A stretch of DNA of 64,000 nucleotides. Source: Spirulina major PCC 6313 (GTDB lineage: Bacteria; Cyanobacteriota; Cyanobacteriia; Cyanobacteriales; Spirulinaceae). This document shows positions 37,801 through 46,341 of the stretch, piece by piece; positions within the stretch are counted from its first letter, which is position 1; every line of letters begins with the position of its first letter. The notes below the pieces were generated by a model. That model ran no database searches. It saw nothing but the letters and a program-made list of their open reading frames with translations, and was not told the origin of the DNA. The stretch is from positions 4,368,771 through 4,432,770 of the forward strand of contig NZ_KV878783.1 of assembly GCF_001890765.1 (NCBI RefSeq), in the 5' to 3' direction. Made by a program: the position numbers and the translations under genes.

Positions 37801-38751
37801 ATGGGTTTCATGCTGGGGGTGTGGGGGACGATCGCACTCGTGATCGTTGCGATCGCAGCGGAATTGGGGCTGCGGTGGTTTTTCGGGTTCGGGCGGCCGG
37901 TGCTGTATCGGGGTGATCCGACGATTGGTTATCTTCCCCGGCCGAATCAGCGGACGCGGCGCAGGGGAAACCGGATTGTGATTAATGCCCAATCGATGCG
38001 GGGGGAGGCGATCCGGGCAGAGGTCACGGGACGGCGGTTGCTGTTGTTGGGGGATTCGGTGGCGAATGGGGGCTGGTGGACGGATCAAGCTGAGATTATT
38101 TCGCAGCAGTTGGGGCGACGGTTGGCGGCGGTGTGGGGGGTGGAGGTGGAGGTGTTGAATGCGTCGGCGAATTCTTGGGGGCCGCGCCATGAGTGGGCTT
38201 ATGTGGAGCGGTTTGGTCTGTTTGGGTCGGATCTTGTCCTGGTGTTGCTGAATACGGATGATCTGTTTGCGACGGCTCCGACGGCGTTACCGGTGGGGCG
38301 CGATCGCAACTACCCCGATCGCTATCCCCGCTGCGCCCTCCATGAACTCTATCAACGCTATGGCGCAACGCAAAAGCCGATTCCGGGGTTAAAGGCGGTG
38401 CAGCAGGAGGGGGGCGATCGCGTCGGTAAAAATTTGGCGGCGTTGGCCCAGATTCACAACCTGGCCCAAGCCCAGGGGGCCGGGATGGTCTTGGCGATGA
38501 CCCCCTTACAGCGGGAACTCAAACCGGCCCAGCCCCGCGACTATGAACAGCAGGCCCGCGATCGCCTCACTCAATTCGCCCAGGATCACACCATTCCCTA
38601 TCTGGATTTTTTGTCCCAGTTCAACGCTGACCCGTCGCCCCATCGCTTCTATCACGACCATATTCACCTCAATGGCGCGGGCAATCAGGCGGTGAGTGAG
38701 GCGATCGCGTCTCTCCTAGCCACCTTCCTGGGTCATGACGGAAAGGGTTAG
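37801..38751 (+). CDS. Membrane-anchored SGNH/GDSL hydrolase
   Basis: 316 residues. One N-terminal membrane helix (VWGTIALVIVAIAAELGLRWF) is followed by the SGNH fold: block I LLLGDSVANGG near residue 84 with the Ser nucleophile, a block III-like LNASANSWGP, and the Asp-His pair DHIHLNGAGN near residue 290. Such enzymes deacetylate envelope polysaccharides or act as esterases; the substrate is unknown. ATG 37801 has GGGGAAAAC just before it; ATG 37786 would add five residues. Confidence 0.87.
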   Translation: MGFMLGVWGTIALVIVAIAAELGLRWFFGFGRPVLYRGDPTIGYLPRPNQRTRRRGNRIVINAQSMRGEAIRAEVTGRRLLLLGDSVANGGWWTDQAEIISQQLGRRLAAVWGVEVEVLNASANSWGPRHEWAYVERFGLFGSDLVLVLLNTDDLFATAPTALPVGRDRNYPDRYPRCALHELYQRYGATQKPIPGLKAVQQEGGDRVGKNLAALAQIHNLAQAQGAGMVLAMTPLQRELKPAQPRDYEQQARDRLTQFAQDHTIPYLDFLSQFNADPSPHRFYHDHIHLNGAGNQAVSEAIASLLATFLGHDGKG

Positions 38752-38872
38752 GCTGGCGGCGGCCTGGGTGTGGGGTGGAAACCTCCTTGCGGCGAATGTG
38801 GTGCTACGGGACAATTGACGGGCTTGCAGAGATTACCATGTAGGGTATCTATCTTTTTTTCTTGAGGTGTTC

Positions 38873-40282
38873 ATGGCGAGTCTGAGTGACCATCAAAATC
38901 GACTCGATGAGTTAATTTATCGGCATCGCCACCGTGTTGATTTTTTAGCAATCCGCCTGGAAACTTCCCAAGGAACTGATATTGTGTTGCGATCGCCTTC
39001 GGCCCCCATTGATACCCTGAGCGAAGGGGTCTCCCTGGGGGGCCAGGTGCGGGCTTGCTATCAGGGAGGGTGGGGCTTTGCCAGTTTTAACCACATAGTG
39101 GAATTAGAGGAACAAGTGGAGTTTGCGATCGCCGCCGCTCGTCTGGTGGGCAGTGGCAACCGTGCATCCACCTGCCTCGCCCCCATCGCCGGGATTCATG
39201 ATTCCGTGATCCTCCCTTTCACGGGTCGCGATCCGCGCCAGGTCAGCCTCGCCACGAAAAAAGACCTCTGCGATCGCTACCTCACCGCCCTCCAAACCGC
39301 CGCGCCGAATATTGTCAACAGCACCGTCCGCTACAGCGACAGCACCCAACAAATTCTCCTCGTCACCTCCGACGGCACGATGATCGACCAAACCTGGACG
39401 GATCTCGAAATGCGCTTTGCCGCCACGGCCCGCGACGGTGATCGGGTGCAAACCGGCCGCGAAACCACCGGCTCCCGGCGCGGCTATGACGACCTCCTCG
39501 GCCTCGATGCTGCCGTCACTGCTGCGGCCCAACGCGCCACCCAAGCCCTCCACCTGCCCCCCGTCAAGGGCGATCGCTACACCGTCGTCATCGACCCCAT
39601 CCTCACCGGCCTCTTTGTCCATGAAGCCTTTGGCCACCTCTCCGAAGCCGATATGGCCTATGAAAATCCTGATTTATTAGACGTTATGCAGTTTGGCAAA
39701 CGCTTTGGCCCCCCAACCCTGCAAATCTTCGACGGAGCCGCCCCCGCTGGACATCGCGGCAGCTACGCCTACGACGACGAAGGCACACCCGCCACCACCA
39801 CCCAACTGATCCGCGATGGCCGCCTCGTGGGCCGCCTCCATTCCCGCGAAACCGCCGGTAAATTAGGTGAAGCCCCCACGGGCAATGCCCGCTGCTTAAA
39901 CTATCACTACTCTCCCCTCGTGCGCATGACCAACACCTGGATTGAGCGCGGCCAAACGCCCGTGGCGGATCTGTGCAGTGATATTAAACTAGGGGTTTAT
40001 GCTTGCAATTGGTTGGGGGGCATGACCAATGGGGAAATGTTCACCTTCACCGCTGGGGAAGCGTGGATGATTCGCAATGGCCAGCGAGCCGAGCCGGTTC
40101 GGGATGTAACGCTGTCGGGTAATGTGTTTAAGACCTTAGCCGCTATTGAAGGCATTGGGGATGATTTTCTGTGGGATGAATCGGGGGGCTGTGGCAAAGG
40201 GGGGCAAAATGGTTTAGCGGTGGGGTGTGGTGGCCCTAGTCTCCGGATTCGAGATGTGACCGTAGGAGGAGATGCGGTGTAG
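38873..40282 (+). CDS. tldD: TldD family metalloprotease subunit
   Basis: 469 residues. The zinc site HEAFGHLSEAD (HExxxH) sits near residue 248, in the usual TldD place, and the C-terminal domain ends with GIGDDFLWDESGGCGKGGQ and SLRIRDVTVGG. TldD works with TldE/PmbA as a heterodimeric peptidase on unfolded peptides, processing leader peptides and antitoxins. No tldE gene is adjacent. ATG 38873 follows GAGGTG; an earlier GTG would add two residues. Confidence 0.94.
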   Translation: MASLSDHQNRLDELIYRHRHRVDFLAIRLETSQGTDIVLRSPSAPIDTLSEGVSLGGQVRACYQGGWGFASFNHIVELEEQVEFAIAAARLVGSGNRASTCLAPIAGIHDSVILPFTGRDPRQVSLATKKDLCDRYLTALQTAAPNIVNSTVRYSDSTQQILLVTSDGTMIDQTWTDLEMRFAATARDGDRVQTGRETTGSRRGYDDLLGLDAAVTAAAQRATQALHLPPVKGDRYTVVIDPILTGLFVHEAFGHLSEADMAYENPDLLDVMQFGKRFGPPTLQIFDGAAPAGHRGSYAYDDEGTPATTTQLIRDGRLVGRLHSRETAGKLGEAPTGNARCLNYHYSPLVRMTNTWIERGQTPVADLCSDIKLGVYACNWLGGMTNGEMFTFTAGEAWMIRNGQRAEPVRDVTLSGNVFKTLAAIEGIGDDFLWDESGGCGKGGQNGLAVGCGGPSLRIRDVTVGGDAV

Positions 40283-40403
40283 CGATCGCCCCGAACTGAT
40301 CCTGCCCCGGCAATCTTCAGACGATGCGGAATGCTCTCCCTTTGATCCGAAAAGAGCAGTATGTTAATGCTTCTCCCTGCTTTATTAATGTCCCACTGAA
40401 CCG

Positions 40404-42830
40404 ATGAAACAACACCAAGCAACGGCTTTGCAACGCTGGCAGCCATTTCTCAGTGGAACGATCGCCACGCTGCTAGTGGCTGGCCTCCAATTGCTCGGCT
40501 GGGTGGAACCCTTTGAAGGGTTGGCCTATATCACCTTATTTCGGCTCCGGGGCACGCAAGCGTGGGACGATCGCATTGTGGTGGTGGGCATTGATGAAGC
40601 GGGAATGGATGTCCTTGAAGCGGCCGACTGGTCTCGTCGTCCCTACGGAGAACTCTTAGAGATCCTGGCCCAAGCCCCGGCGGAAGTTGTGGGGTTTGAT
40701 CTGTTGTTTGAACAGGCGACGGCGGATGATGGGATGTTTGCTGCTGCGATGCAGGGCGATCCGGCGGTGGTGTTGGGGGCTTCCTGGGACAGTACCGGAG
40801 CCTTTGTGCAGCCCCCTTCGCCCCTCTTGGAAGCGGCCACCTCGATCGGCTACATTACCAAATTTGCGGACTATCAAGGCGTGACCCGTAAGGGGTCGAT
40901 TACGCGCCAATCCCGGCCTAGTTTGAGCTATGCGATCGCCCGCACCCGGCCGGATCTGCCCCCCTTACCCAATCCCTTACCGAATTTAACCTGGATCAAC
41001 TGGGCCGCACCAATGGACACGATCCCCACCTACTCCCTCGCCGCTATCCTCAAAGGGGACGTTGATCCGGCCGTCTTTCGCGACAAAATCGTCCTCGTGG
41101 GCACAACGGCCGCCGGCATCGATCCGATCCGGACTCCCTATGACACTGCCCAGCCCACCCATGGCATCTATGTTCATGCGGCGATGTTGAGTAATTTGCT
41201 CCAGGGCAATACCCTGCGGGTGCTGGCTCAACATCCGTGGGGGCGGCAATGGTGGGTGTATGCCGTGCTGGGGCTGGGGTTAAGTGGGGCGATCGCCACC
41301 CGCGCCCATCGCTGGCAACTCCTCAGCGGTGTGATGCTCGGTGGGGCGATCGTCCTCGTCGGGGTTGGCAGTTTAGCCGTAGCGGTGCTGGTTCCCGTCG
41401 TTCCTCCCCTGTTGATTGTGGGCTTGACCACCGGCCTCAGCAGTATCTACAAGGAAACCCGCCTCACCCAACGCCTCACCCACCAAACCCGCCACGACAC
41501 GGTCACCGGCCTCCCGAACCGCGCTTCATTTTTAGCCACTCTGACCCCTCTCATCCAGACGCACCAAACCTTCGCCCTGTTCTTTTTTGATATCGATCGC
41601 TTCAGTTCCATCAACACCCACCACGGCGATCGCATCGGTGACGAACTGCTGATCCAAGTCGTCCACCGAATTCAGCAGGCCATGGCCCCCATCGCTCACC
41701 CCCAACTTGCGCGGGTCGGAGCCGATGAATTGATGCTCCTCGTGCCAGCCCCCCCCCTCCTCACCAGCGAAACCCGGCGGGCCCAAGCGCTGCAAACCGC
41801 CCACCACCTGGATCAAGCCCTGCGCCAAGGCTATGTCCTCAGCACCGAAACCCTCTACTGTACCGTCAGCATCGGGATTGTCCTCTCCTGGGAATCCTGC
41901 CCGGAGGCGGATACCCTGCTGCACTATGCCGAAACAGCAATGTATCAGGCGCGGATTCAAAGTAAGCGCAATTATGCCCTGTTTAATGTCCAACTCCATC
42001 AAGGGGCGATCGCTCTCTGGCAATTGGAATCAGATTTGCGCCAATCCCTCCAAAACAGCAGCATCTCCAGCCAAGATAGCGACCTCTTAAAACAAGGCTT
42101 TTACCTCAACTATCAGCCGATTGTGGATCTGAAAACCGGTCACATTGCCGGGTTTGAAGCCCTCGTCCGCTGGCATCACCCCACCCGCGGCCAACTCTCC
42201 CCCCTGGAATTCATCCCCTTAGCCGAAGAAACCGGCTTAATCACCCTCCTCGGACAGTGGGTACTCTATAAAGCTTGCTATCAACTGCGCACCTGGCAAA
42301 TGCTCTTCCCGGAATATCAAACCCTGATCATGACCGTGAACCTCTCCCCGATTCAACTGCTACGGCCGGAAGTGCTGACCCAAATTCGCTCAATTCTCCT
42401 CGCCACGGGCTTACAGGGGTCTTGCTTGAAATTAGAAATCACCGAAAGCAGTTTAATGAGCAATGGCAATCGAGCGATCGCCCTCCTCGAACAACTGCGC
42501 CAATTAGGGGTACAACTGAGCTTAGATGACTTTGGAATCGGCTATTCTTCCCTCAGTCGCCTGCGCCATCTCCCGATCAACACCCTCAAAATTGACCGTT
42601 CCTTCGTCCAAAACCTCAGCCTCGAACCGGAAAACCGCGAAATCATTAAAACCATGCTCGATCTGGGGCATCAACTGAAACTCGATGTGGTGGTGGAAGG
42701 CATCGAAACCCCGGAGCAACTTGAAATTCTCCGCGAGTTGCACTGTGATTATGGTCAAGGCTATCTCTTCGCTAAGCCCCTCGCCGCCGCTGCCGTTGAA
42801 AGTCTCCTCGCCACTGATCCCGCCTGGTAA
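40404..42830 (+). CDS. CHASE2-GGDEF-EAL signalling protein, probable c-di-GMP phosphodiesterase
   Basis: 808 residues. An N-terminal membrane helix, a periplasmic CHASE2 domain (IVVVGIDEAGMDVLEAADW, GIYVHAAMLSNLL) and three more helices (about 275-345) are followed by a GGDEF domain (TGLPNRASFLATL) and an EAL domain. The GGDEF active site reads VGADELMLL, so two of five signature residues differ and cyclase activity is doubtful. The EAL domain keeps GFEALVRWHHP, EITESSL, LDDFGIGYSSL, KIDRSFV and EGIET, so c-di-GMP hydrolysis is expected. The extracellular signal is unknown. Confidence 0.92.
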   Translation: MKQHQATALQRWQPFLSGTIATLLVAGLQLLGWVEPFEGLAYITLFRLRGTQAWDDRIVVVGIDEAGMDVLEAADWSRRPYGELLEILAQAPAEVVGFDLLFEQATADDGMFAAAMQGDPAVVLGASWDSTGAFVQPPSPLLEAATSIGYITKFADYQGVTRKGSITRQSRPSLSYAIARTRPDLPPLPNPLPNLTWINWAAPMDTIPTYSLAAILKGDVDPAVFRDKIVLVGTTAAGIDPIRTPYDTAQPTHGIYVHAAMLSNLLQGNTLRVLAQHPWGRQWWVYAVLGLGLSGAIATRAHRWQLLSGVMLGGAIVLVGVGSLAVAVLVPVVPPLLIVGLTTGLSSIYKETRLTQRLTHQTRHDTVTGLPNRASFLATLTPLIQTHQTFALFFFDIDRFSSINTHHGDRIGDELLIQVVHRIQQAMAPIAHPQLARVGADELMLLVPAPPLLTSETRRAQALQTAHHLDQALRQGYVLSTETLYCTVSIGIVLSWESCPEADTLLHYAETAMYQARIQSKRNYALFNVQLHQGAIALWQLESDLRQSLQNSSISSQDSDLLKQGFYLNYQPIVDLKTGHIAGFEALVRWHHPTRGQLSPLEFIPLAEETGLITLLGQWVLYKACYQLRTWQMLFPEYQTLIMTVNLSPIQLLRPEVLTQIRSILLATGLQGSCLKLEITESSLMSNGNRAIALLEQLRQLGVQLSLDDFGIGYSSLSRLRHLPINTLKIDRSFVQNLSLEPENREIIKTMLDLGHQLKLDVVVEGIETPEQLEILRELHCDYGQGYLFAKPLAAAAVESLLATDPAW

Positions 42831-42914
42831 CCCGCCCACTGCGTCTTAAAATAGAGGGTAATCTAACCCACCACAACCAACCATTGCCTATCGGTTAGGA
42901 GAGGAGCATTACCC

Positions 42915-43679
42915 TTGGCAGGACATAGTAAATGGGCCAACATCAAACGCCAAAAGGCACGAGTAGACGCGAAAAAAGGCAAAACCTTCACGCAATTGTC
43001 GCGGGCGATCATCGTGGCGGCGCGAAACGGTTTGCCCGACCCCAGCGGCAATGTGCAACTGCGCACGGCAATTGACAAGGCGAAGGCGGCCGGGATTCCC
43101 AACGACAATATTGATCGGGCGATCGCCAAAGGGGCCGGAACCTACGCCAACGACAGCGACAACTACGAAGCGATCCGCTACGAAGGCTATGGCCCCGGCG
43201 GGGTTGCCGTCTTGATCGAAGCCTTCACCGACAACCGCAACCGCACCGCCGCCGACCTCCGCGCTGCCTTCAGTAAAAACGGCGGCAATTTGGGCGAAAC
43301 GGGCTGTGTGAGTTGGATGTTTGAGCAAAAGGGCGTGGTCTGTTTAGCGGGTGAAATCCACGAAGAAACTCTTTTGGAGATGGCGATCGCCGGCGGCGGC
43401 GAAACCTACGAATTATTGACCGATGCCGAGGATCTCAGCGCCGAAGTGTTTACCGAGGTGACCAATCTCGATCACCTCAGTCAAACCCTTCAGAATCATC
43501 CATTTACGGTTAAAGATGCCGAATTACGCTGGATTCCGAGCACCAGCATCACCCTTGATGATCTGGAGCACGGTAAAGCGATGCTTAAATTAATCGACGC
43601 GCTCGAAGCCCTGGATGATGTGCAAAATGTGACGACCAATTTTGAATTAGATGATGAATTGATCACACAACTCACCTGA
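42915..43679 (+). CDS. yebC: YebC/TACO1 family protein
   Basis: 254 residues starting with the invariant AGHSKWANIKRQKARVDAKK, which fixes the start at TTG 42915; AGGAG lies about ten bases upstream. Later conserved parts are GIPNDNIDRAIAKG, YEGYGPGGVAVLIEAFTDN and NGGNLGETGCVSWMF. The family, long annotated as transcriptional regulators, is now linked to relief of ribosome stalling at proline-rich stretches. Cytosolic. Confidence 0.96.
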   Translation: MAGHSKWANIKRQKARVDAKKGKTFTQLSRAIIVAARNGLPDPSGNVQLRTAIDKAKAAGIPNDNIDRAIAKGAGTYANDSDNYEAIRYEGYGPGGVAVLIEAFTDNRNRTAADLRAAFSKNGGNLGETGCVSWMFEQKGVVCLAGEIHEETLLEMAIAGGGETYELLTDAEDLSAEVFTEVTNLDHLSQTLQNHPFTVKDAELRWIPSTSITLDDLEHGKAMLKLIDALEALDDVQNVTTNFELDDELITQLT

Positions 43680-43689
43680 CCAGCACGGA

Positions 43690-43716
43690 CGCAGACCTGC
43701 TGCGTCGAGGTCTGCG
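43690..43716. terminator. Hairpin between converging yebC and ycf23
   Basis: CGCAGACCT (43690-43698) pairs perfectly with AGGTCTGCG (43708-43716). It sits in the 55-base gap between two convergent stops, where it could end both transcripts, but no T-run follows. Confidence 0.5.
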
Positions 43717-43734
43717 CCGGCTTGCTTTCGGTCG

Positions 43735-44484
43735 TTAGCGTACAGGGGTACGGTGTTCCACGGTGGCGATCGCTTCGACAAAGCGGCGCACCGCAGCCAC
43801 CATGGCCACTTCGTTATTGAGTTGGTTGATGGCTGAACCCACCCCAACCCCAGCCGCGCCGGTGGCGATCGCCATCGGCGCTGTCACATCGGACAAGCCC
43901 GACGCACAGAGCACTGGCACAGAAACCACCCGACTAATCATCGTCGCCGCTGCTAAGGTGGGGGCAGCTTTTTCGATTAGGCCCAGGGTTCCCCCATGGT
44001 GGGGGGTGCTGCTGGTGCCGCCTTCGGTTTGGATGATGTCAGCCCCAGCGGCCACTAAGGCTTCCGCGAGTTCAACCTGTTGATCCAGTTCCAGAATATG
44101 GGGAACCGTCACCGACAGGGTCACATCGGGCAACAGGGCCCGCGTCTGTTCCGTCAACGCGAGAACTTCCGGGGCCTCAAAGCGACGACCTTGGGCATAG
44201 AAACTGTCAAAATTGCCAATCTCAATCAGATCGGCCCCGGCAGCGATCGCCGTCACGAATTTTTCCGGCTCCACCGCCGACACACAGATCGGCAACGGGG
44301 TTAATTGTCGCGCCAACCGCACCAAGTCCGGATCGGCGGCAATGTCCACAAAAGTCGCCCCGCCTGCCGTTGCCGCTTTCACCGTTGCCGCCACCGACGC
44401 ACTCTCAAAGTTGTGCAATCCACTGATCACCTTCAGGGCAGCATGGTGCTCAAAGGCGGTGCGGAGTTTAAGATTCATAGTCAT
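43735..44484 (-). CDS. ycf23: Ycf23 / DUF561 family TIM-barrel protein
   Basis: 249 residues with a repeating beta-alpha pattern of a TIM barrel: ALKVISGLHNFESASVAATV, ATFVDIAADPDLV, LPICVSAVEPEKF, ADLIEIGNFDSFYAQGRRF, ADIIQTEGGTSSTP, VPVLCASGLSDVTAPMAI and GVGVGSAINQL. It matches my memory of the DUF561 family, known in plastids as Ycf23. Its enzymatic role is unknown; the barrel's C-terminal phosphate-type loops suggest a phosphorylated ligand. Confidence 0.84.
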   Translation of the reverse strand: MTMNLKLRTAFEHHAALKVISGLHNFESASVAATVKAATAGGATFVDIAADPDLVRLARQLTPLPICVSAVEPEKFVTAIAAGADLIEIGNFDSFYAQGRRFEAPEVLALTEQTRALLPDVTLSVTVPHILELDQQVELAEALVAAGADIIQTEGGTSSTPHHGGTLGLIEKAAPTLAAATMISRVVSVPVLCASGLSDVTAPMAIATGAAGVGVGSAINQLNNEVAMVAAVRRFVEAIATVEHRTPVR

Positions 44485-44577
44485 AGACTTGTCATTTAAC
44501 GTTGCTTTCGGTCAATACTAATAGTATCTAGATCTTGTCCCCCAGTATCAGATATCGCAATCAACAAGAGCATTAGG

Positions 44578-44603
44578 GCAGGCAAGGGGGTTAAGCCCCT
44601 TGT
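44578..44603. repeat. GGGGTTAAGCCCC-type element, copy 2
   Basis: Matches the element at 1169-1194 at 24 of 26 positions, with one change breaking the perfect palindrome. It sits upstream of the IsrB unit in an intergenic region. Confidence 0.6.
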
Positions 44604-44719
44604 TCCAGAGTTTCTGAATGTCCTAGCCGCTCTAGCTAGTGCTATCTCTATTCTTGCCATCCACAGGGCCGAGGATATGAGCCGATCGATTTCAATCAGG
44701 AACACTAGGGTTATCGGGT

Positions 44720-44976
44720 GTAGGCTTAAAACTGTGAGGTGATGGGAGAAATCACACAGTTCAATGACCCCCACCTGGCATCCGCCGAGGTGGGGGAGTG
44801 ACCGGAGATAACCCGGTCGTAGCTGCGAATAGGCCACCAAGGTTAGTACGGCAACACTTCCGGTTGCTTCTCTAAATCGGATTATTTGTAAGGCCCTGGA
44901 ATCTCAGGGAGTGGGTTCAGCCCAGAAACACCGTACTCACTGGCTGAAGAGACCTGTAGTTTTGGAATTATCTTCC
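44720..44976 (+). ncRNA. HEARO / omega-RNA-like guide RNA of the IsrB element
   Basis: The 250 bases before isrB are densely folded. AACTGT (44730-44735) and GTGAT (44739-44743) pair with ATCAC-ACAGTT (44751-44761). CCCCCACCT (44768-44776) pairs with AGGTGGGGG (44788-44796). GACCGG (44800-44805) pairs with CCGGTC (44813-44818), and CCCTG (44894-44898) with CAGGG (44905-44909). TTCAGCC (44916-44922) pairs with GGCTGAA (44942-44948), the last possibly in a pseudoknot with AGTG/CACT. Position immediately 5' of an IscB-family gene is where omega RNAs lie. Ends are approximate. Confidence 0.78.
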
Positions 44977-46143
44977 ATGCAACGCATCCCAGTCCAAAAC
45001 CCTGATGGTACTCCTGCCATGCCCACCAAGAGTAGTCGCGCTCAACGGTGGGTAGCGCAGGGCAAGGCCCAATGGGTGAAAACCAATCTACGGATCAAGG
45101 CAGTGCGCCTGAAAGCGGAGCCATCGGGTCGTAATACCCAGCCCATCGTGGTCGGGGTCGATCCCGGCAAACTCTATTCAGGGATTGCCGTTCAATCCGC
45201 TCAAGCGACATTATTCCAGTCCCACCTAGAACTCCCCTACCCCAGGGTGCGTGAACGGATGGATCATCGCAGAATGCTACGGCGTTCTCGCCGCAGTCGG
45301 CGGATTAATCGAGAGTTACCCTTCCAGCTACGAAATCATCGCCAAAAGCGATTTAACAACCGTAAACAGCAGAAAGTGCCCCCCAGTATCCGAGCCAACC
45401 GAGACCTAGAGTTTCGAGTTGTTCAGGAGTTGTCCCAACTGTTCCCCATTGCCACCATTGGCTACGAGAAAGTTCGCGCCGACGTGGACTTAACCTCAGG
45501 TCGAAAGGGAGCAAAATCTGGGAAAGGTTTCTCTCCGGTCATGGTGGGGCAAGCCTACGCCATTGAGAAAATGGAGCAGATTGCCCCCGTCTACACTCGC
45601 TACGGGTGGCAGCAGGATGGCAATGGCACCGCTCAACTTCGCTCTACCCTGGGATTGAAGAAGTCTCAGGACAAAGCAGAACAAATTCCCCAAACCCATG
45701 CGGTAGATGGTATCGCTTTAGCCTGTGGATACTTCATCGAGTATCGTCCCTTCCACCGGAAACGCAGTCACGGTTATCTTTGGTTTGGAGAGGTTAAGCT
45801 CACATCTGCCCCATTTGTGGTGATTAAACGGCCACCCATCAGTCGCAGGCAACTGCACCTCATGGTTCCCCGTCAGAAGGGTCTACGCCGCAAATATGGG
45901 GGCACAGTAACCCGCCATGGATTCCGGAAGGGCGATCTAGTGCGGGCTGAGATGGCAGGTCGCGTCTCGGTGGGCTATGTGAGTGGGGATACAACTCGGC
46001 AAGTTTCTGTTTCTGAGTTCACTTGGAAGCGTATTGGACAGTTTAGTGCTGCCAAGGTTGAGCCACTCTATCGCGCCACGGGTATTTTGGTCAGTTGCCC
46101 GCAGAGATTGTCAGTCAGTGGGGCATTTAACCCCGCTGCCTGA
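44977..46143 (+). CDS. isrB: IsrB-type RNA-guided nuclease (IscB relative lacking HNH)
   Basis: 388 residues. The PLMP domain opens it (RIPVQNPDGTPAMPT, RAQRWVAQGKAQWVK). RuvC-I is IVVGVDPGKLYSGIAV with Asp near residue 62. An Arg-rich bridge helix follows (RMDHRRMLRRSRRSRRINR). RuvC-II is ATIGYEKVRAD, and RuvC-III is THAVDGIALACG. Between II and III there are only about 80 residues (GKGFSPVMVGQ, LRSTLGLKK) with no HNH motif. The C-terminal region (VIKRPPISRRQLHLM, YGGTV, GFRKGDLVRAEM, RIGQFSAAKVEPLYR) matches the target-interaction domain. IsrB proteins are reported as omega-RNA-guided nickases. ATG 44977 begins the PLMP domain; the frame upstream is omega RNA. Confidence 0.9.
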   Translation: MQRIPVQNPDGTPAMPTKSSRAQRWVAQGKAQWVKTNLRIKAVRLKAEPSGRNTQPIVVGVDPGKLYSGIAVQSAQATLFQSHLELPYPRVRERMDHRRMLRRSRRSRRINRELPFQLRNHRQKRFNNRKQQKVPPSIRANRDLEFRVVQELSQLFPIATIGYEKVRADVDLTSGRKGAKSGKGFSPVMVGQAYAIEKMEQIAPVYTRYGWQQDGNGTAQLRSTLGLKKSQDKAEQIPQTHAVDGIALACGYFIEYRPFHRKRSHGYLWFGEVKLTSAPFVVIKRPPISRRQLHLMVPRQKGLRRKYGGTVTRHGFRKGDLVRAEMAGRVSVGYVSGDTTRQVSVSEFTWKRIGQFSAAKVEPLYRATGILVSCPQRLSVSGAFNPAA

Positions 46144-46145
46144 CG

Positions 46146-46199
46146 CTTGTTTCCTCCCCCCCACCTGCGGTGCGAGGTGGGGGAGGAAACAAGGAGTTT
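46146..46199 (+). terminator. Long hairpin at the end of the IsrB element
   Basis: CTTGTTTCCTCCCCCCCACC (46146-46165) pairs with GGTGGGGGAGGAAACAAG (46176-46193) with two bulged C. TTTTT follows shortly after GGAG. It may end isrB transcription and also serve as the right-end structure recognised in transposition. Its CCCCCACCT/AGGTGGGGG core repeats that of the RNA hairpin at 44768-44796. Confidence 0.75.
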
Positions 46200-46341
46200 T
46201 TGATGAAGTTAATGCCTCACAGAGATAATCCGGGATAACAGGTTAGATAATGAGTTAAGGGTGCAGTTTTGAGGACTTCAGGGTTACTCAAAACAGGTTG
46301 TCAGAATCATCTACGTCCGTCCTCACTCACCAACATTCACC

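Larger units (their letters stand above)
44720..46200 (+). mobile_element. IS200/IS605-like non-autonomous element carrying isrB
   Basis: The unit consists of the structured RNA region, isrB and a long terminal hairpin (46146-46193). No Y1 transposase (tnpA) is present, so mobilisation would need one in trans. Exact ends cannot be set without an empty site for comparison. Confidence 0.6.

Noticed and set aside
44496-44840. 114-codon minus-strand frame upstream of isrB
   Set aside because: It overlaps the structured RNA region and the dispersed repeat; no family or ribosome site.
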